From: Podospora comata
Taxonomy: Eukaryota > Ascomycota > Sordariomycetes > Sordariales > Podosporaceae
Length of the DNA: 64,000 bases
Assembly: GCA_017354895.1 (NCBI GenBank)
Contig: CP071497.1
Span: 3,472,001-3,536,000, forward strand
Direction: 5' to 3'
Position 1 is the stretch's first letter. Every line of letters begins with the position of its first letter. Below the pieces are notes generated by a model. That model had not been told where the DNA came from. It searched no databases and saw nothing but the letters and a program-made list of their open reading frames with translations. Below are positions 43,768 through 56,667 of the stretch, piece by piece. The translations under genes and the position numbers were made by a program.

Positions 43768-45216
43768 GGGCATCCCCCCAGTTCAGGAAAAGCAAAGCAA
43801 GCAATATCCGCCGTATAAAGCAACCGTGAGAAAGAAATGTGGTGTGCAGTCATGTCGTAGCACTGCATACCTAGGTAAAAAGCTCGTCTCCAACCACTGG
43901 GAACTGCCGGATTTGACTCCGTGGAGCAAGATCATCAACGGGTTTCCTCGCGATTTGCGGACCCTGCCTGTGTCGGTGAATCCCCCTCCTCGGAGTCAGC
44001 CGGCAATTCAGGGTGTTTAGGGTCCCATTGGGAAATATTTTATACACCAAAAAAAAAGCCGATCATCTCGTGTTTGTCCGATCTGTTGGAGGTGTGTGTC
44101 GTTCAAGCAGCCCCCTTGCTCGCGTCAACTTGAGGCTCCACCGCGCTTGTCAGAAAAGAAACGCACGGACAGATTGGGGGGGGAAAGAGAGAAAGGGTCC
44201 GTGCCCACCCTTGACAGGTTCAACGCTGACGTCATTTTACGTCTGATATGGAGCCCGACCCAACGACCTCCCACTAACCGAGAAATAAACGGTGTTCGCC
44301 CCGACAAGCGGTTAAGCGGGAATGAAGGGCGGGGGGAGAGATGGACGGCTGGAACGGCTGGGGGTTGGGTCGAGACGAAGAAGAACGCCCAGCCTCGTCG
44401 CAACCACACACCACCTTCTTCATCAGCGATGGAGACGACGAAAGAGAGAAAGCAATGGGATTTCGGCAACAATCCGATATCGACAAAATGCAGAGGTGAC
44501 ATGCCAGAATGACGTAGCGGCCGCAGGAGGACCGTCTCGGCTGCAGGACCGACTGCTCGTCGGCGAATCACACACAGCGGGTGTTTCTGTGAACACGCGG
44601 CAGAGTGACCGCCCACCCTCTCGATTTTACCCCATGATAGGCAATGATCTGATGGTGGCTATCAATTTGGCCGCCTCTGATTCGGTGCTTGCTGGCTTTA
44701 CTTCTGGTATCATCAATCTTGTGATTTGTTCTGAAGCGGTGAAGTTTGCGACAGAAATGCTTCTGTTGATGGAAATTGGGGGCCGATATGCCACGTAGAA
44801 CCACCACCACTGGGGCACTGACCACCTGACAGTGAGCAATAGCTCCGAGGGACGGCTCCTCTCCCGCGACAAAACCCCCTCTTTTTTTTTCTTTTTTGAA
44901 ACGCTCCGGAGTGGATGGAGCCATGACGTCATGTTAGTCCAGTGTCAAATGCTGGGTCCACCAGGTGCTGGGAATAGCTTCGCACGCTTCGCAACGAGAG
45001 GAGGGTATCCCAGGGATGCTAAACAACGGCGTGCCTTTAGCCAAGTCGGCAGTGTGTCAAGCAGATATGCAAATACGGTGTAGAGGCTATATCAGCATCA
45101 ATGACAGTGAGCACGTGCTCACGATCATATATAGAATAGAACCAACCGTATGCAGCCTGCTGTATTGGGGAACACAGAGGTAGTGTAGCTCACTGCTGCA
45201 TAGAGATAGTTTTGTA

Positions 45217-45252
45217 GATGTATGTATGTATGTATGTATGTATGTATGTATG
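45217..45252. repeat. GTAT tetranucleotide microsatellite
   Basis: About nine units of GTAT in tandem. Confidence 0.9.
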
Positions 45253-48200
45253 GGTGTATAATAATAGATCGTATGTAGAGATAGATCTCAGGGTCTTGCG
45301 CCCCCTTCACGACCCTTTTTGCAGCAGTGCTGATATTCTGCCGGCTTTGGAAGAGCAATGATACCGAATCGTAGCACTGAATCCCGAGAACCCCTTGCAG
45401 ATCGGAAGATCGAGCCCGTGAACGCAGCGGGTCGATCGTGATGAGAAAAAAAGGGTTTGGGACGCTGTGGCTGTGGCTGTGAGTTCATCCATTCCGGCCC
45501 TGAGAGCGAGCATTCCACAGCTCTGGTATTTTTCTTCTACACGACCGTTATATCTTGTATGGAGTCTCTGATTCTGGCCAGCTTTCGACCTGGACCCGGG
45601 CCTAGCACTGCATGCCGATGCAGGTCAAAAGAGCTTGGCCTTGTTGTCACGGCTGCTGCTCCCGCCGTCGGTTCACCTGTTGCCGCCGGGGACGGCGAGC
45701 CCTTTTCGGCAACATGTAAATACTCACTCAGCCTTATGCGCAAAGGGGGTTCGTGTCTGCTTCTCGCCTTTGTACATACATACATGCCATCGCAGTTCAT
45801 GTATGTGGGCATTTCAGACTCGGGACGGATATGGGCTCCCCTTCAAGAGCCGGTGACACGGCGTAAGCGAAGGGGGGAAAAGAGATTGTGTTGCTAGCAT
45901 TCTGCCACCAGAAGACTTCCAGAATGCCGATACTGAAACTTTGGGATTCGGGAGCCCAAAAGAAGTTGAGATCGACGTAATCGTGCCTCGAGCCGACACG
46001 GATGTCCCTGTTCAGATTGGACGAGTTTATGCTGTGGGCCGGGCAGGTCGATACCACCTCAAAAGGAACAGAACGAGCCGGCCAAGTGTTGACATGTCAT
46101 TGTCTGCTGATATTTGCTGCTATAAGGCTCATGTGAAGAGGATCCCTGGTGGTGTTGCTGCCGATGAGGACGAACAAACGTGATTGTGAAGATAATAATA
46201 TGTGGAATGTTTTCGCACGCTAGATCAATTGGGCAAGCAAGACACAACGAAATAGTGACTGACGTCATAATTGTGAGAATTTAACGTAGCGTTTTTGAGT
46301 GCGCATGTGGATGCAGATCCCTGCCAGCCATTGCTGCGCGGCCGAGTTGACCATCACCAGCACCCCCCGGAGGACCCCAGACCCCGAAAAAGAGGGGTCT
46401 TGTTTGACCGCAAAAGATATCGATTCTGAGACTTCTTCAAGAGGTGTCTGTAGTTCTGGAGCCATGATAACCAAAATGTCTTAGAGGACACAACAATCGA
46501 AGCTGAGGCCGGACTTTTTCGTTGAACAGTGGACAGGCACCAAGACTTTGAGACGGCCACACGGGATAGAAACGGTGTGGCTAGGATAGCCCTGCCAATT
46601 CCTGCGCCCGCTCAAGGGCTAAGACGGAACCCCATACCGCAACGAGTCTCTGCCGCTTCTTCGGGTGGGGTGGAGAGGGGGGGAGTTTTGGCACTCACTC
46701 ACGCACTCACACAATCCATCAAAATTTCAGAAGGACATGAGTGAGGTGTTCGACCGAAGTTGCCATTTTCGTGGCGAACCTTGGGTGCTGTATGTAAGGC
46801 AACGACAGAGCCCGTGAGCCCCCTTCCCTCAGCATTGCTCAGCACTGACAAAAGTTCCCTGCGTACGGATGGCTGCTTTTCCTCTGCACGGAGTTTTTCC
46901 TAGTTTTCTATCTATCAATTGACAACTGTGACTAGAACATAGTGATCTCCTCTCCTTGTAGACCGCACAGATAGACGATGCTTCGCAGGCTTCGCAAGCT
47001 CGAGGCGAGTGGCTGAGCACAGCCACATCTCCTCTCTGGGTGTCTGGGTATAGTCGGTCGTCTGTGGTAGTCCTGGATCATGTAGCTGTACTTTACCCGA
47101 CGCACCACCTTCCCAACGATATTTACCTTAATAGCCGTGCTATATGTATAACGGCGGTGCGAGGCATTGGACAATCGGATTTCCTCTACAACCAACTCTT
47201 GACACTTTCGGAAAAGGTTGCCGTCTTACAACCTCAATTGAGAACGGACGGCCGAACCGCTCCTGCCAGATGTGGACGGAGGCGCGGGCAGTCTCCCATT
47301 CCGAGGGCCCCGTTACCTCGATCTCGATCTGTTAACCTTACTCACCTTGAAACCACGACGAGATTGCGCGTGGGTTTGCGGTCGAGATTCATGACATGAC
47401 AGCATGAGGAAGATGAACAGGCAGCGGCACAGAGGATGATGCATGTTTATGGTTTTGTTTGATGATGGGTGAACTTCCCCGCGCCTGCATCAAAATGGTT
47501 TAATGGGTGGATGCAACACACCCTGGTGTGGGTCAAGACCGGTATATTTCATCCCTCCTTCAATCTTATTATATTCTCTAGCTGCATGCTGTCACCGTTG
47601 TCGAGGTCCTGGTCACAATGAGAAATGCGGACAAGGTATGGCGAAGGACTCGACCACCCATCCCTCCGCAGCAGCCTCGTCTCCTCTCCTCTCCTCTCAC
47701 CAGCAAAATCATGATAATAAATATTGCACCACTCTTTTGTGCGGTGAGATACCCATGTATCAAAAGTGTCGACCGAGTAAAGACACACCCTTGCCATTTT
47801 TTGCGGGAGAAGCACGGGAAAACCCCGCACCAGGTGTGATGTGCCCGACATGCAATTCGCAAAGCCCATACAGAAGTGTTCCATGCGCTTAATGAGAAGT
47901 GCCAGACGAGATGGCCGCGCCAGGCTGAGATAGAGGTACTTCCATCCGCGCCGCTCTCTAATCAGTTTCTTTAGTTCTTTCTTGATGGCCTGTCGTCTCC
48001 CGCTCTCCCACATAAAGATAGCCAAAATATTCTTGCAGCCATCGACCGGCTGCAGCTCCAGTGGCAACCACCTGACCCTCCCGAGCGGTACGGTACCCTT
48101 CTCGCAAACAATTTCCCGCATCGTCGAGTCTCCTCTCGTTCTCTCGGCCCCGTTGTTGCTCTCTCTCTCGCTCCATGCATGGATGTACCTCGACATCGCC

Positions 48201-48938
48201 CAGCATTTCCGGCCCCACCCCCCCTTCGACTCTGACACTGATTACTCTTTCCAGTTAGACCACCCTATAGCGCACCACCTTTTTCACGCATTCCCCCCAT
48301 CCCCCATCCCCATCTCCATTAATCCATAACTAAGGTAACAAGGTACCTCTTGCCCCGGCCACACCTCCACCTCGGCCTGTCAGTCAAAACTCTGAACTCA
48401 GGCCTATCCCTCATCAGTCCTCAGTTCCCTCAGTTTCAATCTTTTTTTTCTCTGGTCCACAGACGAGCCTGTGTTTTCGCGCTTATTAGTTGAGCTTGTA
48501 CCAGCCGGTATATACAAGGCCGGCCGCACCTCTCGTCCAGTCCATGCACCCGAAAGACCAACTGGACCTTCCGAATACCAGACAGTAATAACCTTACCCT
48601 CCTCTGCCTGGCAACTTTGCCGTTTTCCCTCGCTTGCTGGCTTTTTCCCCCCCACAGCTCGTTCCGTTTGTCGAGCGAGCATACACATCCTCGAAACATC
48701 TGATCTCGTCGATAAGGTAGCTTGTTCCCTACCTGCCAGAGCTCTACTCACCTCCCCCACCATCCCACCGTCGCTTCCCACCCACTCACCGAACGGTACA
48801 CACACGTTCAAGCTGTCTTTGCAACGACCCGCGATATATCTCACAACACGGTGCGCTTGACCGAGATAAAAGAGCGCTCCACCAAAGAGCTGTTGCCCGC
48901 AGTCGCTACCACCGGTGCAGTGTCTCCTCGTCGCAGAC

Positions 48939-51621
48939 ATGTTTCGACAAAGGTGAGTCGTCGAAGCCCTATTCCAAAAAAAAATTAAAATAAAAAGATC
49001 GGACTGCCCAAAGGAGGTCCGCGCAACTCGCGCTCGACTATGATCTCGGCCCGTGAACTTTTGCTGACACGAGAATTTCCACTCATTAGGACGAGCTCGC
49101 AGAAGCCTGGGGATGATCTGCTGGCCAATTTTAGACAACAGTTCCCTGAGGTTGCCGCTGTAACTTCATCAGCCGGTGCAGCCCAGCCAGCCAGCACCAC
49201 CACCGCTGGCCACCCCGCAGTTGCTGTTTCGGCGCAAGAAACGTATGTTCTTTTCTCCTGTTAATCCACGTGTGTGTGTGTGTGTGTATGAAGTCTACCA
49301 AAAAGCCAAACTCGGCGCGGCGTCAACGTCTGATTCCAGAGAGTCAGGGCTTGGCGCCTCACCGTTAGCAACCGTTTGACTAACACGGCCGTGGCAGATC
49401 TCAAACTCTAAGCCATGAGGCTTTTCGCGACCAGGACCCGACTCCTCGGGCAGCAGCGGCCAACGAGCCGTGGAGATTCACGCCGTCCTTGCTAGACCCG
49501 GGCTCATTTTCTTTTGCCAACTTTCCCCACCAAACCGGCGGCTACTATACCCCTACCCCAGGAGGCACGAATACACTTTACCATCCTACCGCTGGCGACC
49601 TCCACACACCCACCCTCGGTCTGGGAATGGGGCTTGGGACACCGTTGTCCCTGCCGACCTCAGATGGAGCTATTCACTCCGGGACTACCGCAATGGACGT
49701 GGGTGGCTTTCACCATGGATTTGGCCATCCTCAGCAGTTTCATCAGTTCCACCCTTTCATGCAGCATCAGCCTCCGCAACCGTCGTTTGCCCCATCATCG
49801 ATATTCCGCCAGGATACCGGGTACGAGACTATGGACCAAGATGACTCTCCCATGAATTCCGACCCTGCAGATGAGCATATGGTGTCTATCGACAGCAAAT
49901 TCCACGGCCAGTCTCCCATGGTTGCCTTCCAGACAAGACAGTTTGGAATGTCCATGTCGGTTCCTCTCCCGGCGTCTGCGGAAAAGTTCCGCTTCCACAC
50001 TGCTTTGAATGCCCCAACAGCCATGATCAAGCATGCCGACGAGATTCCCGTGACCTATCTCAACAAGGGTCAGGCCTATTCGCTCTCGATTGTCGATACC
50101 AACCCGCCGATGCCCATGGCGCCTGGTACCCGTTTCCGCACCTTTGTCAGAATCTCCTTTGAGGATGAGCAGCAGAGACAAAAGCCGGGCGTGTGCTGGA
50201 GCTTGTGGAAAGAGGGACGCGGAACGAACGAGGCCCATCAGAGAGGAGGAAAGCTGCAGGCTGTCGAGTACGTTGAGGCTGGACAGCCTTCCGAAGGCGA
50301 CGATAAACGGGCCCGTATCGAGCTGGAGACTGCTTCATTTGACGGCTTCTCCGTGGTTTGGACTCCGGGCATCAACGGCGCCGTCGAGTGCAACATTGCT
50401 GTCCGCTTCAACTTCCTCTCCACCGACTTTAGCCATTCCAAGGGCGTCAAGGGCATTCCTGTGAGGCTCTGTGCCAAGACACACATCCTCCCATCAGATC
50501 CTTCCCAGTCACCACCGCCTTCGTCCCCTGAGGCTGAGATCTGCTACTGCAAAGTCAAGCTGTTCCGTGACCACGGAGCGGAGCGCAAACTCTCCAATGA
50601 TGTTGCGCACGTCAGGAAAACCATTGATAAGCTCAAGCAGCAGATCGCCCAGGCCGAGAGTGGGATGAAGGACTTTGGCAAGCGCAAGAGACCCAGCGCA
50701 GCGCAGTCCAAGAGCAGCTCGGCAGTCCAGAGACCCGGCAAGGTGCAGAAGCACAAGCGTACCTGGTCCATGTCCTCAGCCAGCTCTGCTGGAGGCGGTG
50801 GCAGACCGAATCTTGAGGAAGATTTGCACTTCAAGCTTCAGACTCTCCAGGACATGTTTACCAGCACCCGTCCTGTGAGTGTCCTGTACCTTCGGGGTGA
50901 CGATATTGACGACCCTGATCTTCATCCGGTGTCGCTTCCCGGAGAGCCCGTCGACCTCACCAGGGTGGACACGGACCCGGCCGCTTGGAGAAGCGAACGT
51001 AGCTCCATGGCTGGATCTTCGCTGGTCTCGCCATCACCGAGCTCACTTTCTCTTCATTCACAGGCCTCTGTAGCCGGTAAGCCGAACTGGCAAGACTATC
51101 AGATTGGTTCCGATGGCTCCGCACAGGGTGGCAACCAGCCCACCAAGGTCAGGAAGGTGGACGAAGCTGGTCACCTCACGGGGTGGATTGAGGCCTTGGG
51201 CGTTGACTCTTCTTACCGACCACCACAGGAGCGCCCTCCCAAACCTGTCGCGTGTTTCTATGTGGCGCGACGAAACTTCTCGGAACCCTCTGGACAGGAA
51301 CTGCACCGTGCCGTCTACTTGATGCAAAGGACGCTCTCCGATTTTGTCGGAAGACTCTCTGTGAAGTACAACTTTGACGTTGGTAGGGTGATCCGAACAG
51401 TACACGTCTTGCCTCGTGGCATCGAAGTGGAGATGGACGACGACGTCATCCGCGAAATTCCCGAGGGCCAGGACATGACACTAGAGGTCATCGAGACGGG
51501 CGGCTCTGGTGTCAAGCGCGAATGGGAAATGGCGGTCGACGCCCCTGGGGAGTCTGACATGCCTTCCCCATCCAACAGCACGGCGCCACAGAGGGGTTAT
51601 GAGCTTCGATTGCGGTATTAA
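48939..51621 (+). CDS. csp-2: CP2/grainyhead-type transcription factor (CSP-2-like)
   Basis: Exons 48939-48952, 49090-49242 and 49398-51621 code 796 residues. Exon 1 has just 14 bases (Met-Phe-Arg-Gln plus two bases). Intron 2 (49243-49397) has a GACTAAC branch site and carries a GT microsatellite; splicing joins SAQET to SQTLSHEAFRDQ in frame. A Gln/His/Pro-rich region precedes the CP2 DNA-binding domain at about residues 250-455 (KFRFHTALNAPTAMI, VTYLNKGQAYSLSI, CWSLWKEGRG, FDGFSVVWTPG, LCAKTHIL). A Ser/Lys-rich linker follows, then a C-terminal fold at about 675-755 (VARRNFSEP, HVLPRGIEVEMDDDVI) resembling the dimerisation domain of grainyhead proteins. Neurospora csp-2 is needed for conidial separation through cell-wall remodelling. 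Ortholog status is inferred from domain order. Confidence 0.9.
49270..49288. repeat. GT microsatellite in CSP-2 intron 2
   Basis: About nine GT units inside the second intron of the CSP-2-like gene. Confidence 0.9.
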
Positions 51622-54600
51622 GCGCCCTTTTTGCCTACGACATACACACGCTTACGGTAACGAAACACGCAAGGAGAGCAGTATGGATTTGGCTGTTTTA
51701 ACGAGGCAACAAGAAACAAACATCGAATTGGGCTGGTTCTAGAAGGCGGGGGAGTTGTAGGTTCGCGGCTTTTTTTTCGAACCGGGCACAATCTGTTTTT
51801 TGAACATCAAAATTGCAGGCATGATATGGGGAAGGGGAAAGATGGGAACCATCGTGCTTTGCTTTGGCGTTTGTGAAACGAGTTTTGTTTTCCTTCTGAG
51901 ATACCAAGTCCCTCGATGGGGCCAACTTTTTTTTTGTTTTTGTTTTTCTCTTCTTGTGTATTTGATTGGAGATATATAGGGGCCCGAGATCAATGGCCAT
52001 CTGTTTTTTCTTTTTCTTTTTTGTGGGTTTTGGTTTGGGATTTTGTTGAATGGTTTAAACTTCTTGGGGTGAGTGATGGATGTGGTGTGTCACAATACAT
52101 GCCATATTTGAATATCTTTTACTTGCGGCTATACTATTTACCTACTTTGTGTACCACATGTACTGGTCTATAGTTTTTTTTTGGGCGCGGGAAGCGGGGG
52201 AGGGGGGAGATTTTGCGGAATGTAAAGACAGTGGACGGTTTGAAATGAGACTACTTTGGGGGTTCAACATCAACATTACCTAGGGATGTGTTTGCTCTCT
52301 CTCTCACACACACACACACGTCAAATTGAGGAAGCAGATCTTTTTTTGTTTTTTTGGGATGATATTACATGATGTTCTATTGGTTGTTTTGTGATTTGCA
52401 TGCATGATCTGAGGTACTGATGTCGACATTAGACGGTGACATTGTCTGCCGCCCGCGCGCTGCGCTCACCGAGGTCAGTGGTAGTGGATGGGATAGCAAA
52501 CGCGCTTCGATATGCGGCCTGTGGTCCAATGGAAGGAGGACAACCCGTTTTGATAATGGGACCGTTTCAGACTGACATTTATTGGGCTTTGGCGGACAGG
52601 GATTCAGGGAGGTGTTCCTGAATGAGCGAGAGAGAGAAGACGTTTTCGTCCGACATGAACCAGGGGGAGATTCTCTTACCCTAGGCGCGCGGAAAATGGG
52701 CTGACACCACCCTGGGAGATTACAGAACCACCTTACCGCGACTGCCGGTTGTAAGGAACGCTAGGGATAGGTAAGGTTCAATGTTTTTTCACCACGAAAC
52801 GGACAGATATGGAAACAAAACGATGAAGGCACCCCCCCTCCCCCCCCCCCCGCAAACCCCCTAACCCTCTAACCCCCTGGTAAGGAAGGAACAAACTCTC
52901 CGGAGGACTGGCTGAAGAGGGGGGGCCGGGGAGGATAAAGAGGTTGAAACAAAACGAGCATAACAAATGTTGATGCGGCTGAGGAATGATCTGACTGACG
53001 GTGGATGTACTGTTGGCTCCATTGGGAATCGACTGGCAACGTGGCCTGCTTGTGCTGGCGAAAAGAGAACGGACGGGATGGGGGAAAGAAGTCGGTGTTC
53101 AGGGGTTGCTGTTGTTTGAGAGAGGCTGATTGGGGGGGAAGGGAAGGGAAGGAGGTCAAGATCTCGATGATGGATGGGGTGGAGGCTCAATTGGGTTGGT
53201 TGGGATGAACACACTGGCGTGTGATGGTTTCTCTCGGAAACAGCCTGAGCCGGTGTGTGGTATGATACCGTGTGTGGAGAAACGGAGATTGACAAGAGGG
53301 GACTTTTTGTGTGGCGATGGGAAGGGGGAGGTGAGAGTGGTTGAGTGGTTGACAGCGAATGGACGGAACATGCGGCTCCTCGGGGGCATGGGGTTGTTTT
53401 GGTGGATGGGGGGGTGGTGGTGGTGTTGTTGCCGATCGGGAGGTTGTTACACAGGCGCGGTAGTTGAGGGTTGGGTTTTTTCTTCCTGGGAATTTATTAC
53501 TATCTCAATGTTGACTAACACCATCACCACTTGCACACTTGACCGCAGCCAACCTGAAGGACATCGATAGACGGGAGGAAGCACAATCACAGTAAATCTT
53601 TTATTTTCTTTATGTTATTTTTAGATTTTCGTCATTGTCTAGATTTACACACAAAACTAACATTCCTGGTTCGCAGATCAGTGTCGTCGTTGTTTTTGCC
53701 GATCTTTTTCCTGTTGTTCTCTACCTACTTCCCGAATCCGATCCAAAATGTCACGACAGCCACAGATGATCGACAGTTATGCACCCACATTTGCAGAGAT
53801 TTTTTGAGAGTTCTAGAATTGTGGCTGTGCGGTTTTGGCCCTCCGTGGAGGAGGAAGAAAAAAATCGCAAGCATCTCCCTCCCTATTCTCGCTTGGTTCT
53901 CATATCATCTACCAGATTGAAGGGATGGGACGCGCAAATCGCCTCAAGTTCCGTGCATGATTTTCTCGCAGCGGGAGGAAAGGGAAGACCGAATTAGTTG
54001 CGACAAGCACAGCCAATTTACTTCATACCTACCTCGATGGCATAGGAAGAACGATGATGGGGTTTGAGACGGACTGAGGCTGGTGGTACAGATATCGGCC
54101 CAGGTTTCGGATCATGCCGGTCGCCTTTGTCCGTCGCAGGTTCGAAGTGTGGTTGATGATGCCGAATAGATGGAGGAGCACACACACCGGAGAAGCTGAG
54201 ATGTGTCTTTCGGACATGGAACATCATGATGTTGACCTTGACGTCTAGCTTTCACCATCGCTTGTTCGTCTTGACTTACCCCCTTTTATTTTCCTGTCTT
54301 GGCGCTCACCAAACAACTATCACCCAGTCTTCAGGACGATTGACGGATGCTTGAGACAATGTCATGATCAGCTTGTGCAACGACCCCTAATCGCAAAGAG
54401 CTGGGGGCCATGATTCATGATCCTCAAGCGGTAAGCTTTCGACAGATGGGACCCTGAAAAGTGACACGAACTCTTTTTTCCTAGGTCCTCAACCAACATA
54501 TCACGAGCCACCACCACCACCGGGGGAAAAAACATCACATCGTGCAGCAACGCACAGTTCGAAGCAACGTAACGTTATGCACACAACGCAGCACGCATTG

Positions 54601-56667
54601 CGTACCCGTGAGCTGCATGTATGTATGTACAGGCCCGGGGTTGAGGAGGGGGAGGGGGGAGGGATATACACACACTCTCCCCTCAATATATCTTTCCCTC
54701 CTCTCCTTACCGATTCGGGGTCACTCGCCACATCTTGCAGGATGGGGTGTGTGTGCCACGGGTTCCGGTGTCAACTGCTTGCTGCCCAGTGTTGATTCTC
54801 CCCCAAATGTCTCACCTTATATCTCACATGGCACTACCTAAACCCTACCTACACACCACCCACCCATCCCACTGCCACGGAGGGACGGGAAAAGAATATA
54901 TGGGGGTTTGACCAGTCATGTGGGAGAAAGGGACCATGGGGTTCAGCTCCCGCGGGTATTGTGCGACGGGAGATCTGCGTGATAACGAGGGGTGTGCACG
55001 CATGGTCGGATACCATCTGTACTCTTGTGGCTAGTAGGGGGATGTGGCGAGTAAGTGTTGTGGGTGACAGGGGGAGAATTAGGGGGGTGTTGGTCCGACC
55101 AACCATCATCAGAACTAATAATCTGGGATGAACATCACCTCCATGTCAACTTTGCACGAAGAAGGAAGATCATTTTCTAACAATAGTTCGTTCGTTCCCC
55201 CTTCAACCGCGACAAAAGTGAACGAAACGGAACCTCCCGACTTTTTATTTTTATTTTTTTTAACCTTTTTTTCAGCAGGCGAACTGTCACCATTCGCCAC
55301 CCCCTCACCAGCCACGTCTTCCTACCGCAGCAACACAAAGATTGTGGCTTTGCGTCATCTGGACATCACACAGACAATTGCACACTTGAGCCACATTTCT
55401 GGCCTAAAAGTTCCCGGGTTTTCGGCACTGGGGGGGATGAAATGAAATGGTGGTAGTAAATGCAGAGATCTCAGATAAACCTCATTGTTTCGCCACAGCG
55501 TCTGTTCGGGGCAGCTCACAGCCACTCTTTTGGGTGCTCCTGAGCAGTGCAGGAGCCTCAAATTTAAGGTTGGAGAAGAGAAGAGGACGAATCAGAGGGG
55601 GGAAGATGGGTGTGGCGAGTAAGGTTCGTCCCCAATGGGGCTTGACTTGACTGGGGGGAACGTGACGGGAAAGGATAAATGGAACCAGAGATAAATGGAT
55701 AGATGCATTTGCCTCCACTTTGGGCAACTCTTTTACAGTGATGGGAGAGAGGGTTGTGGCGAGTGAGGGAGGTACTGGTACTTATTTGTTCTCCGAAGGG
55801 ATCGGCGAGGGGATATACGGCTTTTGGGTAGGTATGGGGTGGTGCCGCACCGGACCGGCATGGGAAACACGTGGGATTGGGCAGAGGGGCTTTTTCGGAG
55901 AGGTGACCGGTGGGAGGTTCTGGGTTGATGTTTGGCCGGCGAGGAGTAAGGATTCGTTTGGGGAGTAATTAATCCTCTGTTTACATACTTGGGAGACTGA
56001 TCATTCAGTGACTTCAAGAGAACCCTCTACATGAGTCAGGTAGAAGTCAGGTTTAGGTTAAAAAAAATAAAGATCCCTAAATTTGTGCTCTCCCAGCAGC
56101 AACAAAAGGTACAAGTAGTCTGAACCAGATCGGCGATCGTCCGCCCTTCCTGAAAAACCTCAACAGACTGTTTTGACACGTGGAGAGCCCTTGGCGAATA
56201 CGTGAAGCACATCCCAGGAAAAAGAAACAACAGATAAAAATCTCTCTCGAGCGAGCAAAGAGTTTTCCGAGCCATGGGATTGTTCAAAGTCTAAAAATAA
56301 CAAGATGGGAAAGTTGAGGGGCAAGAACATCTGGGTGGTGGGTGATCGGCAGGTTCTGCATGAAGACGTCACCACTTTGGAATATCAATCGTGAGGCGTG
56401 AATAGGAAGAAAACACCATGAAAGTATCCACGAATATGAAATTCAACAAGATTTTCTTTAATTTGAGATCCGTGACTGTCACGGATAGTCTGAGACGGTG
56501 TGACTGGCGATGGTTCTGATGAATCGGTTGATGATCGAGCTTCGTAGTGGTTGTATAAACCACGAAGGCGTCTCTGTTCTCTTGTCCATGGCGTGCCGTA
56601 GTTACCAAGTTGGTATGTATACAATCGCTCATTAACGCTGCCAAACCCACCCCACCTCAGAACCACC
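51622..56667. other. 5-kb gene-poor region downstream of CSP-2
   Basis: It lies between the plus-strand CSP-2-like gene and the minus-strand hydrolase gene, whose 3' ends face each other. No gene is supported; frames of up to about 145 codons (52861-53295 minus, 53130-53570 plus) start without ATG or have no domain. It contains a C-tract with telomere-like words (52830-52880) and several T-runs near 51920-52180. Confidence 0.5.
52830..52880. repeat. C-tract with telomere-like CCCTAA words
   Basis: A poly-C stretch is followed by CCCCCTAACCCTCTAACCCC. On the minus strand this gives four or more G-runs separated by 3-5 bases (GGGG-TTAGA-GGG-TTA-GGGGG-TTTGC-G-run), a canonical potential G-quadruplex. 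Confidence 0.75.

Larger units (their letters stand above)
38240..48938. other. 10.7-kb gene desert upstream of CSP-2
   Basis: I can support no complete gene on either strand. Open frames of 100-180 codons occur (for example near 41020-41544, 41817-42362 and 44125-44616) but lack domains and splice partners. Composition varies: AT-richer around 39700-40200, GC-richer after 42700. It contains a CA run (43751-43767), a GTAT microsatellite (45217-45252), GGTAGGTA words, and one coding-like fragment (39487-39771). The last kilobase should be promoter and leader of the CSP-2 gene. Long 5' regions are common for fungal developmental regulators. Confidence 0.5.

Noticed and set aside
44125-44616. 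163-codon minus-strand frame in the gene desert
   Set aside because: Composition is like flanking DNA and no family is recognised.
52861-53295. 144-codon minus-strand frame near the C-tract
   Set aside because: It begins at TTG, lacks an ATG near its start and ends in telomere-like words.
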